A DNA stretch of 64,000 nt from assembly GCF_900102945.1 (NCBI RefSeq), contig NZ_FNGI01000009.1, positions 124,001-188,000 of the forward strand, given 5' to 3'. Below, in pieces: positions 1 to 8,334 of this stretch. Source of the stretch: Modicisalibacter muralis. Its GTDB lineage: Bacteria; Pseudomonadota; Gammaproteobacteria; Pseudomonadales; Halomonadaceae. How positions within the stretch are numbered: the first letter of the stretch is position 1; each line of letters starts with the position of its first letter. Position numbers and translations under genes: made by a program. The notes beneath the pieces are model-generated. The model was not told the DNA's origin, made no database searches, and saw only the letters and a program-made list of their open reading frames with translations.

Positions 1-593
1 TCGCGCATCAGCGCCTCGGCGGCGTCATGCGACAAATGCAGATGCTGGAACACGCCCTCGGGCAGGCCGGCATCATCGAAAGCCTGCTGCATGCGTTCGG
101 CACACAGCGGCACCTGCGCGGAATGCTTGAGGATTACCGCGTTGCCGGCCATGATCGCCGGCACCACCGCGTTCACCGCGGTCATGAATGGAAAGTTCCA
201 GGGTGCGACAATCATCGCCACGCCGAGTGGCTCGCGACGGATATAGCGCGTGAAGCCCGGCTTTTCGGCCAGGCGAATCGGCGCCAACGCCTCCTCGGCC
301 AATGCGATCATGCCCCGCGCACGCTCCTCGAAGCCGCCGATCTCGCCACCCGCCGCGGCGATCGGCCGGCCCATCTGCCAGGTCAGTTCTTCGGCAAGCG
401 CGTCGCGCCGCGCGACGAAGGCATCGACCATCGCCAGGCACCGCCGCGCCCGCTCGGCGACCGGCACCTCGCGCCAGGCCCGCTGCGCCTCTTTGGCCCG
501 CGCCAGTGTCGATTCGATCAGCGCCGGGTCAGCCTGCTCGCGCTCCACGTAGACCGAGCCATCGACTGGGGAAATCGTCTTCTGTATGGCCAT
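1..593 (-). CDS. Aldehyde dehydrogenase, N-terminal part (cut by window edge)
   Basis: NAD(P)-dependent aldehyde dehydrogenase oxidising an aldehyde to its acid. Only about 197 N-terminal residues are in the window; the catalytic Cys would lie beyond position 1. The stretch GVAMIVAPWNFPFMTAVNAV followed by MAGNAVILKHSAQVPL is the family's cofactor-binding region. The ATG at 593 is preceded by AAGGAAGAG. It is the third gene of a leftward unit after the permease (2165-3664) and the glutamine-synthetase-like gene (759-2138), so its substrate is probably an aldehyde formed from the imported amine. In typical aldehyde dehydrogenases the Lys after VIL contacts NAD(P) and is present here. Exact substrate unknown. 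Confidence 0.9.
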   Translation of the reverse strand, partial: MAIQKTISPVDGSVYVEREQADPALIESTLARAKEAQRAWREVPVAERARRCLAMVDAFVARRDALAEELTWQMGRPIAAAGGEIGGFEERARGMIALAEEALAPIRLAEKPGFTRYIRREPLGVAMIVAPWNFPFMTAVNAVVPAIMAGNAVILKHSAQVPLCAERMQQAFDDAGLPEGVFQHLHLSHDAAEALMR

Positions 594-758
594 GGTTCTA
601 TTCTCTTCCTTGCAACCGATTAACGATGCTTGATGCGCTGAGCGAGCGGCTTGCAGGCAAGGCGAAGCGGGACGAGCGAGCGGAGTTGACACGTAGTCAA
701 TGAGCATCGCGATGTTACGCTTCAACACAGCCTGCGAGTCGCACAGCCAGTGCGACCC
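594..758. repeat. Intergenic repeat-like element with core GGAGTTGAC-N5-GTCAATGAG
   Basis: The gap between two co-directional genes contains the core GGAGTTGAC ACGTA GTCAATGAG at 682-704, a small hairpin with TTGAC/GTCAA arms. The same core with a 4-base loop occurs at 27362-27383 in another intergenic gap, so this looks like a dispersed element. A second perfect hairpin, GTCGCAC-AGCCA-GTGCGAC at 738-756, lies just after the stop of the glutamine-synthetase-like gene on the minus strand and may act as an intercistronic RNA stem. No coding potential seen. Confidence 0.55.
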
Positions 759-2138
759 CTAGATAATCTCGAAGTAGCGATCTAGCTCCCAATCCGTAAT
801 ATGCTTGCGAAACTCCCGCTCCTCCCACTCGCGGGTCGCCGCGAAGTGCTCGACGAAGTCATCGCCGAACAACTCGCGCGCCGGCTGCGATGCCTTGAGC
901 CGCTGGGCGGCTTCCCACAAGGTGCGCGGTAGCGCCTGATGCTCTGGGTGTTCCAGGGTATAGGCGTTACCCTTGACCTCGTCGTCGGGCTCGAGCTTGT
1001 TCTCGATACCATACAGCCCGGCGCCGATCGCCGCCGCCAGCGCCAGGTAGGGGTTGGCATCGGCGCTGCCCAGCCGGTATTCGACACGCTGCGATTTATC
1101 CGAGCCGGGGATCACGCGCAGCGCGCAGGTGCGGTTCTCGACACCCCAGGTTGCCTCGGTGGGTGCCCAGAAGCCGGGAATCAGCCGCGTGTAACTGTTG
1201 ATGGTCGGCGAGAACATCGCCAGGAACTCGGGCATCAGCTTCTGCTGGCCGGCGACGAAATGGCGCTGCATATCGCTCATGGTGTAGGGCTTGTCGGCAT
1301 CGAAGAACGCCGACTTGCCAGTGTCGATGTCACGTAGCGAAAGGTGGATGTGCCCGCTCTGGCCGGGATAGTCCGGCGACCACTTGGCCATGAAGGTCGC
1401 CATCAGCCCGCGACGCTGCGCCCAGACCTTGGTGAAGGTCTTGAACAGCGCGCCCTTGTCGCCGGCGGCCAGCGCCCCATCGACGCCGACTGCCGCTTCC
1501 AGCACGCCGGGGCCGGTTTCGGTATGCAGGCTCTCGATGGGGAAGTCCATGGCTTCTGACAGCGCCAGCAGTTCATGATAAAGCTCGCTGTGTACCGAGC
1601 TCCTGAGCATCGAGTAGCCCATCATGTCGGGCGTCAACGGTTTCAGGTTGCGAAAGCCTTTTTCGCGGATCGACTCCGGCGTCTCCTGAAACAGGAAGAA
1701 CTCGTACTCCAGCGACCCGAAGGTCTCGAAGCCCATCTCGCGGCCACGCGCCAATACCCGCTCGAGCAAGCCACGCGGGCAGATCCGCCCCGCCGGCCCG
1801 GTAAATTCCGCCAGGAACAGCAGCATCTCGCCCTCGAAGGGGATGTCACGGCAGCTTTCGGGGACGATTTTCAACGGCGCATCCGGGTAGCCGGTATGCC
1901 AGCCGGTAAACTTGACGTTGTCGTAGAGCTCGTCCTTGCTGTCCCAGCCCAACACCACGTCGCAGAACGCGAAACCTTCCTCCAGTGCGGAAAGAAACTT
2001 CTTCTTGCACATGTACTTACCGACCATCACCCCGTCGATATCGAACATGCCAACCTTGACGTGGGTCAGGCCACGCTCTTCGACCAGCCGCCTGGCGTCC
2101 TCGATGGTCTTGACGTCTCTCGCTTGCATGGCGCTCAT
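759..2138 (-). CDS. Glutamine-synthetase-like gamma-glutamyl-amine ligase (PuuA/GlnA4 type)
   Basis: Probable ATP-dependent ligase joining glutamate to an amine. At 459 residues it has the GS beta-grasp region at about 20-115 and the catalytic domain after it (EYEFFLF; ETGPGVLEAAVGV; GHIHLSLRD; NRTCALRVIPG; RVEYRLGSADANPYLALAA). It resembles the polyamine/ethanolamine branch (PuuA, GlnA4) rather than the nitrogen-assimilating enzyme; I see no adenylylation-site Tyr motif. The ATG at 2138 is preferred because GAGGAA precedes it; an upstream extension of 50 residues is low-complexity and overlaps the permease gene. It follows the permease by 26 bp, so both are likely cotranscribed. Ethanolamine is the substrate suggested by the permease; putrescine or another amine is possible. 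Confidence 0.85.
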   Translation of the reverse strand: MSAMQARDVKTIEDARRLVEERGLTHVKVGMFDIDGVMVGKYMCKKKFLSALEEGFAFCDVVLGWDSKDELYDNVKFTGWHTGYPDAPLKIVPESCRDIPFEGEMLLFLAEFTGPAGRICPRGLLERVLARGREMGFETFGSLEYEFFLFQETPESIREKGFRNLKPLTPDMMGYSMLRSSVHSELYHELLALSEAMDFPIESLHTETGPGVLEAAVGVDGALAAGDKGALFKTFTKVWAQRRGLMATFMAKWSPDYPGQSGHIHLSLRDIDTGKSAFFDADKPYTMSDMQRHFVAGQQKLMPEFLAMFSPTINSYTRLIPGFWAPTEATWGVENRTCALRVIPGSDKSQRVEYRLGSADANPYLALAAAIGAGLYGIENKLEPDDEVKGNAYTLEHPEHQALPRTLWEAAQRLKASQPARELFGDDFVEHFAATREWEEREFRKHITDWELDRYFEII

Positions 2139-2164
2139 CGAGCGTTCCTCGCGTCCGGTTACGA

Positions 2165-3664
2165 TTATTTTGGGGCCAGGTTCTGGGCTGCTTTCTCCTT
2201 GTGCTCCATGGCGAACTCTTCTTCCGGTGACAGGATCAAGCGATGGCGACCGACCAGCGCGAAATACGCGATGCCCACGGCGAACCATATCGCCACACCG
2301 AGAATGCCGGCGCGATAAACACTGTCACTGAGCTGGAAGTAGATCGTGACCAGCGCGATGACGATGGTCGTCCAGGCGCCCCAGGTGCCGAATGGGCTGC
2401 GATAGGGCCGCTCGATAGCGGGATAGTTCTTGCGCAGCAAGATGAAGGAGACCGCCTGAGCGACGTAGGAGCACATGGCGCCGAACACCGCCATGTTCAA
2501 CAAGGTGCCACCGATGATCGCCGAGCCCTTGTCGGCGCCCAGCGAGAAGAAGCACACCAGCATGATCGTCAGCCCGACCAGCGCCCCGCCGATCATCGCG
2601 ATGTGCGGCGTCTTACGGGTGCCGTGGGTCACCGAAAGGAAGGTCGGAAAATAACCGGCACGCGACAGCGAATAGACCTGCCGCCCCTGGGCGAAAATGA
2701 TCGTATGAAAACTCGATATCAGCCCGACGATGGCGATCAGCGCCAATACCTTGGCGGTTCCGCCGCCGAATATCGCCTTGAAGCCATCCAGCAGCGGCTC
2801 GCCGGATTGCCCCAGCGCGTAGGAGCCCACCCCAGCCACCGACGGGTTCAAGAACAGGATCATGAAGGCCGAGACGATCAGCGTGACCATGCCCAGAATG
2901 ATGCCCTTGGGCATGTCCTTCTTGGGATCGACGGACTCCTCGGCGGCCAGCGGTAGCTGCTCTATGGCCAGAAACAGCCACACGGCGAACGGCATGGCGG
3001 CGAGCGCTCCGCCGATGCCCATCGGCAGGAAGGGGCCACCACCGCCTTCCAGCAGTTGGCCATCGGAGCCGATATTCAATGCCCAGGTACTGAAATCGAT
3101 ATTCGGGAAGGCCGATATCCAGAATATCACCAGCACCGTCAGCGCCATCAGCGTTACGGTCAGCGTGACCTTGAAGGAAAGCTCCACCCCGACGATGTTG
3201 AGGCCGACGAACAGGATGTAGCCGATGATCCACCAGATCGGCTGGAACGCCGTGCCGGTCTCGAAAATACCCGTCAAATAGGAGCCGATGAAGAACACGA
3301 TGACCGCCGGCGTGAGTACGTATTCGACGTTTTCGCACAGGCCGGTGACGAAACCGCCCCACGGCCCCATCGACGAGCGGGCGAAGGAGTAGGCGGCGCC
3401 GGTATGCGGCAGGGCCGGCGACATCTCGGCGATACAGAACGTCAGGCCGAGATACATGATGCCGATGAGAATGGTGGCGATGAGCATGCCGCCCCAACCA
3501 CCCGACAGCAAACCGAGATTCCAGCCCGAGTAATGGCCGGAAATCACCGCGCCGACACCCAGCGCCCAGAGCGACCATGGCCCGGCGTGACGTCGCAAGC
3601 CGCGCTTCTCGAAATACGAGGAATCTTCGTGCTTGTAGTGGATGCTTCTTTCACCTTTGTTCAT
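2165..3664 (-). CDS. Ethanolamine-type amino acid/amine permease (APC family)
   Basis: Inner-membrane secondary transporter of the APC superfamily, 499 residues, about 12 hydrophobic segments. The N-terminus (FEKRGLRRHAGPWSLWALGV, then GAVISGHYSGWNLGL) is characteristic of ethanolamine permeases (Eat/EutP type). I chose the ATG at 3664, preceded by GGTGGAGAA, over an in-frame GTG four codons upstream. It is the promoter-proximal gene of permease, ligase and aldehyde dehydrogenase. No EutBC ammonia-lyase genes are visible nearby, unlike many permease loci of this type. Substrate assignment rests on family resemblance. Confidence 0.85.
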   Translation of the reverse strand: MNKGERSIHYKHEDSSYFEKRGLRRHAGPWSLWALGVGAVISGHYSGWNLGLLSGGWGGMLIATILIGIMYLGLTFCIAEMSPALPHTGAAYSFARSSMGPWGGFVTGLCENVEYVLTPAVIVFFIGSYLTGIFETGTAFQPIWWIIGYILFVGLNIVGVELSFKVTLTVTLMALTVLVIFWISAFPNIDFSTWALNIGSDGQLLEGGGGPFLPMGIGGALAAMPFAVWLFLAIEQLPLAAEESVDPKKDMPKGIILGMVTLIVSAFMILFLNPSVAGVGSYALGQSGEPLLDGFKAIFGGGTAKVLALIAIVGLISSFHTIIFAQGRQVYSLSRAGYFPTFLSVTHGTRKTPHIAMIGGALVGLTIMLVCFFSLGADKGSAIIGGTLLNMAVFGAMCSYVAQAVSFILLRKNYPAIERPYRSPFGTWGAWTTIVIALVTIYFQLSDSVYRAGILGVAIWFAVGIAYFALVGRHRLILSPEEEFAMEHKEKAAQNLAPK

Positions 3665-3826
3665 GTTCTTCTCCACCGGATGCGGTTATCGACGATTCCG
3701 CATTGTTGTTGTTCAGGGGCGAAACGGTTGAACAGGGTCGAAACCAGCCTTGTAAACCAAGCTCTGAGAGTCTGGTGGGTATTGTGACGATTCGGCAAGC
3801 GGCATCGGCGAGGTCGACATTTATGC

Positions 3827-3843
3827 TATCGAAAAAATCGATA
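3827..3843. promoter_or_regulatory. Palindromic operator candidate for the permease operon
   Basis: Perfect inverted repeat TATCGA-AAAAA-TCGATA, about 160 bp upstream of the permease start and just after the stop of the LysR gene. Size and AT-rich centre fit a LysR-type binding site. A terminator for the LysR gene is less likely because the T-run lies in the loop rather than after the stem. Confidence 0.45.
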
Positions 3844-3853
3844 ATGGCTGCAA

Positions 3854-4810
3854 TCAGTGGATACGCACCTGGCCATGCAGCCACGGCAGATGACGCTGCA
3901 AGTCGGCCAGATAACGCGCTTCGAGCAGTCGACGGCTATCGCGGGCCAACTGCGCGGGCAGGTCGCCCAGCTCGTCGCGACGCGCCACCAGTGTCAGCTC
4001 CCGTGACAACGGCGCTATGGGCAACCGCGCGACACGCACGTTCAAGCGGTCCAGCCCGGCCTGATACAGGCACAGCGGCGTGGTGATCGTCCAGCCGACC
4101 CCGGCGTCGACGAGGCGCAACAGGGCGAAGGTATTGTCGAGGTGCAGTCGCGCCGGCAGTTCCAACTGGTTGAGTCGCAGGTGGCGCTCGATGGCCTGGC
4201 CGATCAGTGACTGCGGTGTATAGCGCACGAAATCAAGCCGTCGCGCCAGCCAGCGTAAATTGTCTAACGGGCCTGTCCAATCCGCGGGCAGCACCAGCAC
4301 GAAAGGCTCGCTGAGCAGCGCGTGCCGCTCCAGGCCGTCGTAGTTCTCGAGGCGGTCGTCGGAAATGATGATATCCACGTGACGGGTCAGCAGCGCGTGG
4401 CCATGCATGTGCGAAAGGCCGGTGGTCAGCGTGTAACCGGAGGTATGACGCTTGATCGCCTCGATCAACGGCTGACCCACCGCCGTGGCCAATGAGTCGA
4501 CCAGCGCCATGCGCACCTGGTGCAGTTGGCGCGGCCCGCCGCTACTCAACTCGCGACGCATGGCGCGCGCCTCGGCGAGCATCTTCTGGGCGCGATCGTA
4601 AAACAGCCGCCCGGCGGCGGTGGGCTCCAAGGGTCGAGAGTTGCGTTCGAGCAGTGCCGTGCCCAGTGCCTGCTCGAGATTGGCCAGGCTCTGCGATACC
4701 GACGATTGCTTGAGTCCCAGACTCTCGGCCGCGGCGGTCTGGCTGCCTCGCTCCAGCGTCTCGACGAAGATTTCCATGCTGCGCAGATCGAAACCGAAGG
4801 CCCCTCGCAT
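3854..4810 (-). CDS. LysR-family transcriptional regulator
   Basis: DNA-binding regulator of 318 residues with an N-terminal winged HTH (FDLRSMEIFVETLERGSQTA, then LKQSSVSQSLANLEQALGTALLERNSR) and a substrate-binding-protein-like effector domain. The ATG at 4810 has AAGGAG upstream; the longer frame extending to 5077 is rejected because it lacks family similarity and covers the divergent promoter region. It lies directly upstream of and co-oriented with the permease-ligase-dehydrogenase genes and probably controls them; the palindrome at 3827-3843 is the likely target. Inducer not identifiable. Confidence 0.9.
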   Translation of the reverse strand: MRGAFGFDLRSMEIFVETLERGSQTAAAESLGLKQSSVSQSLANLEQALGTALLERNSRPLEPTAAGRLFYDRAQKMLAEARAMRRELSSGGPRQLHQVRMALVDSLATAVGQPLIEAIKRHTSGYTLTTGLSHMHGHALLTRHVDIIISDDRLENYDGLERHALLSEPFVLVLPADWTGPLDNLRWLARRLDFVRYTPQSLIGQAIERHLRLNQLELPARLHLDNTFALLRLVDAGVGWTITTPLCLYQAGLDRLNVRVARLPIAPLSRELTLVARRDELGDLPAQLARDSRRLLEARYLADLQRHLPWLHGQVRIH

Positions 4811-4958
4811 AGTGCGCTCCTTTCCAAGTGGCCCCGAACATGACCCAAATAGCCCCGAACATGGCCACTGGCGATTACCGACGATGATCGCTATCGTAGC
4901 CTCGATTGGCGACGTGGTGATCAGCATGCCACCAACGACGCACCCAACGGAGACGTCG

Positions 4959-5801
4959 ATGCCGCTATCCGCCCCGAGGCAGCCCACCCTGATGCGCTCC
5001 ACCCAAACCCTGCGCGATACCCAGCGCCCCTCGTCGGCCTGGGTCGGCTGGGGCCAATGGCTGGCCCTGATCACCATGACCGTGGACCACGTGACTCGCT
5101 ATTTGATGCCTTATAGCTGGGATGTCGGCTGGGCCAGCTCGTCGATCGGGCGCATCGCCTTTCCGCTGTTCGCCGCCATGGTCGCCTGGCACGCGCTGTT
5201 CAACACGCGCGATCCGATGCGCTATGCGCGACGCATTCTGGTGATCGGCCTGCTCGCCCAGTTGCCCTACATGAGCATGCCGCGTTACGGCTTTCAGTTG
5301 AATATCTGCTTCACACTGGCACTGGGGCTGTGCTGGGGCACTCTATTGTACGAACTGGCGCGCCGCTCGCTTTTTACGGTAAGCACGAACAAACACGCCT
5401 GGGGAAAAGCCATCAAGGCCTGGCTGGCGGTGGCCGCCTCGCTCGCCATCTGGTGGCTGGTCGGCCCGTGGGTCGAATACGGCCATCGCGGCCTGCTGCT
5501 GATTCCCTTTTATATGCTCGCCCTGCAGGCATTGAATCAGCCCGCCGAAACCCTGAGCGAGCGGCTTGGCGCCACGGCCGCGACACTGCCGGTGCTGCTC
5601 GTCGCCGGGCTGATGAACAACTCCGACATGGCCAAGGCCTTCACCGTGGCGACCTGCCTGGCGGTGCTACTGTTGGCCGCCGGTGCCGCCAGCCGGGTGC
5701 CGCAAATCGCTGCCGGTGCCAGAATGCCGCGCAAGCTGTGGCTGGCCTGGTACCCCGGGCACTTCGCGGCGATCGCCGTGCTGCTGCACTGGCCGGGTTG
5801 A
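4959..5801 (+). CDS. TraX-family integral membrane protein
   Basis: 280-residue multi-spanning protein of the TraX family, named for the F-plasmid pilin N-acetylase but widespread on chromosomes. The motif LALITMTVDHVTRYLMP near residue 35, then GRIAFPLFAAMVAW and the PYMSMPRYGFQLNICFTLALG loop, are family features. I chose the ATG at 4959 with GGAG ten bases upstream; a methionine at 4992 is an alternative. It is divergent from the LysR gene. No conjugation genes are present, so a role in acylating a cell-surface molecule is possible but unproven. Confidence 0.75.
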   Translation: MPLSAPRQPTLMRSTQTLRDTQRPSSAWVGWGQWLALITMTVDHVTRYLMPYSWDVGWASSSIGRIAFPLFAAMVAWHALFNTRDPMRYARRILVIGLLAQLPYMSMPRYGFQLNICFTLALGLCWGTLLYELARRSLFTVSTNKHAWGKAIKAWLAVAASLAIWWLVGPWVEYGHRGLLLIPFYMLALQALNQPAETLSERLGATAATLPVLLVAGLMNNSDMAKAFTVATCLAVLLLAAGAASRVPQIAAGARMPRKLWLAWYPGHFAAIAVLLHWPG

Positions 5802-5895
5802 AGCGTCGCCGGGGCGGTGTCAGATCGCCTAGGATTGCACTCGCCCTGCGGTAGCAGACGACGGCCCACGTCGTTGAGTTGCTGACGCCACCACA

Positions 5896-5940
5896 GGCGA
5901 CGAAGAGCTGGAGCTGGCGGAAAGTCACGCTCGGCGTCAT
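5896..5940 (-). pseudogene. Remnant of a LysR-family gene (first 15 codons)
   Basis: On the minus strand an ATG at 5940 begins MTPSVTFRQLQLFVA, the usual opening of a LysR HTH domain, after which similarity stops. YeiH-type exporters are commonly encoded next to a divergent LysR gene, and this scrap has the expected place and orientation. The rest of the regulator appears deleted; the next identifiable gene upstream is traX. Confidence 0.5.
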
Positions 5941-5965
5941 ATCGCTTTTACCGAACTGGCATATC

Positions 5966-5981
5966 GTTATTAGCTGATAAC
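5966..5981. promoter_or_regulatory. Near-perfect palindrome upstream of yeiH-like gene (LysR-type site)
   Basis: GTTATTAGCTGATAAC reads almost the same on both strands (one mismatched pair) and sits between the LysR remnant and the exporter gene, 60 bp before the exporter start. It is probably the operator of the lost LysR regulator, or of an intact paralog elsewhere. Confidence 0.5.
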
Positions 5982-6041
5982 TATTAGATATATTTGCCCC
6001 TATGCTGATCCTCAATACAACACCGATGAGGAGACTGCGCC

Positions 6042-7037
6042 ATGTGGCAAGGCCTATCGATCTGTGCCGCACTGACCTTGGCCGGCTTCGGGCTCACCCG
6101 CCTGCCCGGCCTGGCCGATAGCGGCATCAGCCCGCTGGTGTTCGCGTTGTTGCTGGGCTTGGTGGTCGGCAATCTGCCCGGCGCCAGCCGTCTCGCCTCG
6201 GCCCAGCCGGGCCTCAAGTTCGCCACCCGCTGGCTGCTTCGTGGCGGCATTGTATTGTTCGGCCTGTCACTGACGCTACAGCAGATCGTCGCGCTGGGCC
6301 CCAAGGTGCTGCTGCTGGACCTGATGGTGATCATCTGCGTGCTGTTTGTCGGTTATTGGATCGGCACCCGGCTGCTCGGTCTCGATCGCGAAACCACCCT
6401 GCTGACCAGCGCCGGCAGTGCCATCTGCGGCGCCGCCGCGGTGCTCGCCACCGAGACCACCATTCGCTCGCGCCCCGCCGCCACTTCGATGGCGGTGGCC
6501 ACGGTGGTGCTGTTCGGCACCCTGGCGATGCTGGTCTACCCACTGCTCTACCCGCTCAGCGGTATGGACGAGGCACTCTACGGCATCTATATCGGCGCCA
6601 CCGTGCATGAGGTCGCCCAGGTGGTCGCCGCCGGCGATGCCATCGGTCCCCAGGCGCTGGCCAATGCGGTGATCGTCAAGCTGGTGCGCGTCATGCTGCT
6701 GGTACCCTTTTTGCTGATCGTCGGCCAGTGGTGGATGCGTCGCCACGCCGTCGAGGGTAGCGACGCCGCGCGCGGCGGCCTGGTGATTCCCTGGTTCGCC
6801 TTCGGATTTCTGGCCATGGTCGTCGCCAACAGCGTGATCACCCTGCCGCCGATGCTGCATCAGAGCCTGGTGCTGATCGGTCAGATCGCGCTGACCATGG
6901 CGATGGCAGCGCTGGGCTTCGAGACCCGCGTGGAGAAACTCAAGGCGCTTGGTGTGAAACCCTTCATTCTCGCCCTGATCCTATTCGTTATGCTGCTGAG
7001 CGGCGGCATGCTGGCCAGCTCGCTGATCATGGGCTAA
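6042..7037 (+). CDS. yeiH: YeiH/UPF0324-family putative exporter
   Basis: 331-residue inner-membrane protein with about ten hydrophobic segments, matching the YeiH family often called putative sulfate exporters; the true substrate is not established. Family stretches include ISPLVFALLLGLVVGN, TSAGSAICGAAAVLATETTI and IYIGATVHEVAQVVAAG. The ATG at 6042 follows GAGGAG. A near-palindromic LysR-type site lies upstream and a strong hairpin follows the gene, so it is likely monocistronic. A decayed copy of its last 21 codons lies at 7962-8027. Confidence 0.85.
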   Translation: MWQGLSICAALTLAGFGLTRLPGLADSGISPLVFALLLGLVVGNLPGASRLASAQPGLKFATRWLLRGGIVLFGLSLTLQQIVALGPKVLLLDLMVIICVLFVGYWIGTRLLGLDRETTLLTSAGSAICGAAAVLATETTIRSRPAATSMAVATVVLFGTLAMLVYPLLYPLSGMDEALYGIYIGATVHEVAQVVAAGDAIGPQALANAVIVKLVRVMLLVPFLLIVGQWWMRRHAVEGSDAARGGLVIPWFAFGFLAMVVANSVITLPPMLHQSLVLIGQIALTMAMAALGFETRVEKLKALGVKPFILALILFVMLLSGGMLASSLIMG

Positions 7038-7071
7038 CGTCCCGCCCTGGCGATTCAACCGTGCTCCATCG

Positions 7072-7106
7072 AGGCCGCTTCCGGATACCGGAGCGGCCTT
7101 TCTTGT
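7072..7106 (+). terminator. Rho-independent terminator after yeiH
   Basis: AGGCCGCTTCCGG-ATA-CCGGAGCGGCCT forms a GC-rich stem followed by TTCTTGTT, 35 bp after the yeiH stop. Confidence 0.8.
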
Positions 7107-7175
7107 TGCATGGATCGCCTACGCATCGATCAGGCCGTCAGATCAGGTCCGTGCCTATGCCGCCGTTAATTGTCT

Positions 7176-7934
7176 TCACACTTCAACCACTCGATCCGCC
7201 ATGAAACACGGCTCCTCGAACTCGTCGGGATAGCCACCAGGATTGGCGATAATGCGGGTACCGTTGGCATTGGTATCCACCGTCTCTTGCACATGGCCGT
7301 GAATCCATAGCGCCATTTGCCCCATTAGATCTTCCAGGTTTGAAGCGAAGGCCGGGGACAAGGCGTTGCCGCGATATCGCGGTGGAATGCAGACGGCCAG
7401 CGGCGCATGGTGGCTAACGACGACCGTCGGGCCATCATGGGGCTTGGCGAGTTCGGCCTCCAGCCAGTCTCGCGCTTGACGATGCAGGAATTGGCTGGCT
7501 TGGGGGGTAAAAGTTTCGCCTTCCGGGTGCTCGATAATGCGAAAATCCGGCATGCGTCGGCAGGCCAGGTCATGGGAGAGCTGGACGCCCTCAAGTTCGT
7601 CGGCATACAGGGCGAAATCGGTCCATAGCGTGGTGCCCAGAAAGCGCACACCGCCGAGAGTCACGGTGTCGTTGTCGAGAAAGTGAATGTTCAGCCGATG
7701 GGCATCCTCATAGAGCTGGCTGCGCAATCGCGTGATTTGACTACCGTAATATTCGTGATTGCCGGCCACATAGATCGTCGGCGTGCCGGAAAAGCGTTCG
7801 GCGGCCCAAGCCAAACCCTCCGCCTGGCGGTGGATATTCCCGGCGAGCACAACGACATCGACGCCGATGTCCGGCAGGTCGCGCTCCCCTTCAAAATGCT
7901 CCAAATGCAGGTCGGATAGAATCCGTAGACGCAT
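7176..7934 (-). CDS. Metallophosphoesterase-like protein with altered metal ligands
   Basis: 252-residue calcineurin-like phosphoesterase fold. Recognisable motifs are SDLHLEH (7-13), VAGNHEYYG (57-65), VVSHHAPLAV and IHGHV near the C-terminus. Two positions deviate: the bridging Asp of the usual GD motif is Asn (LAGNIH, 30-35) and the second His of the usual GHTH is replaced (GHVQ). The family normally needs both for its two-metal centre, so activity may be weak, changed or absent. Start at 7934 follows GAGGAT. Lone gene between a terminator and decayed DNA; substrate unknown. Confidence 0.8.
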   Translation of the reverse strand: MRLRILSDLHLEHFEGERDLPDIGVDVVVLAGNIHRQAEGLAWAAERFSGTPTIYVAGNHEYYGSQITRLRSQLYEDAHRLNIHFLDNDTVTLGGVRFLGTTLWTDFALYADELEGVQLSHDLACRRMPDFRIIEHPEGETFTPQASQFLHRQARDWLEAELAKPHDGPTVVVSHHAPLAVCIPPRYRGNALSPAFASNLEDLMGQMALWIHGHVQETVDTNANGTRIIANPGGYPDEFEEPCFMADRVVEV

Positions 7935-7961
7935 TAGCTATCCTCGGGGCGATGGCTGATC

Positions 7962-8027
7962 TTGGTGGCCCTGTTCATCATACTGCTGGATGACGGCATG
8001 CTGGCCAGTTCGCCGGTCATGAGTTAG
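7962..8027 (+). pseudogene. Decayed copy of the yeiH 3' end
   Basis: The frame LVALFIILLDDGMLASSPVMS plus stop aligns with the end of the intact yeiH at 6973-7037 (LALILFVMLLSGGMLASSLIMG), including near-identical DNA around GGCATGCTGGCCAG. There is no start or upstream part, so it is a fragment left by duplication or recombination. Confidence 0.7.
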
Positions 8028-8141
8028 CGTCGCCCAGTTCCTTACGGGACATCATCGACCGTCGCCGGTGCCCAGCCGCGGCCTGTCTCGTTTCTATGTA
8101 ATCCTCCCTAATCATATCCGCAGCCCTCTCAGCGATCATTA

Positions 8142-8327
8142 TCGTTGGGGCGGGTGGCGAACTTCGTCGTTGAGAGTGCTGCAGCGGGTCTTGAAGACCA
8201 GCCGAATCTGCAGTTGGTCCTGGAGATTCTCGCCGACGCCGGGGAGCGTGTGGAGGCACTCAACGCCAACGCTCGCCAAGTGCTCCGGCTCGCCGATACC
8301 GGAACACTGCAGAATCTGTTCGGCTAT
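8142..8327 (-). pseudogene. Internal fragment of a GMC oxidoreductase (choline-dehydrogenase-like)
   Basis: On the minus strand 62 open codons between two stops include CSGIGEPEHLASVGVECLHT, then LPGVGENLQDQLQIRLVFKT and STLNDEVRHP. This is the GMC-family segment around SGIGP..LPGVG.NLQDH. Both ends of the gene are missing, and the usual His of NLQDH is Gln. It abuts the TRAP operon. Confidence 0.75.
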
Positions 8328-8334
8328 TTAGCTT

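Noticed and set aside
3827-3843. Rho-independent terminator of the LysR gene
   Set aside because: The A/T run lies in the loop of the inverted repeat, not after the stem; an operator fits better.
4811-5077. N-terminal extension of the LysR protein
   Set aside because: Residues lack LysR similarity and the ATG at 4810 has a strong AAGGAG; the extension would occupy the divergent promoter region.
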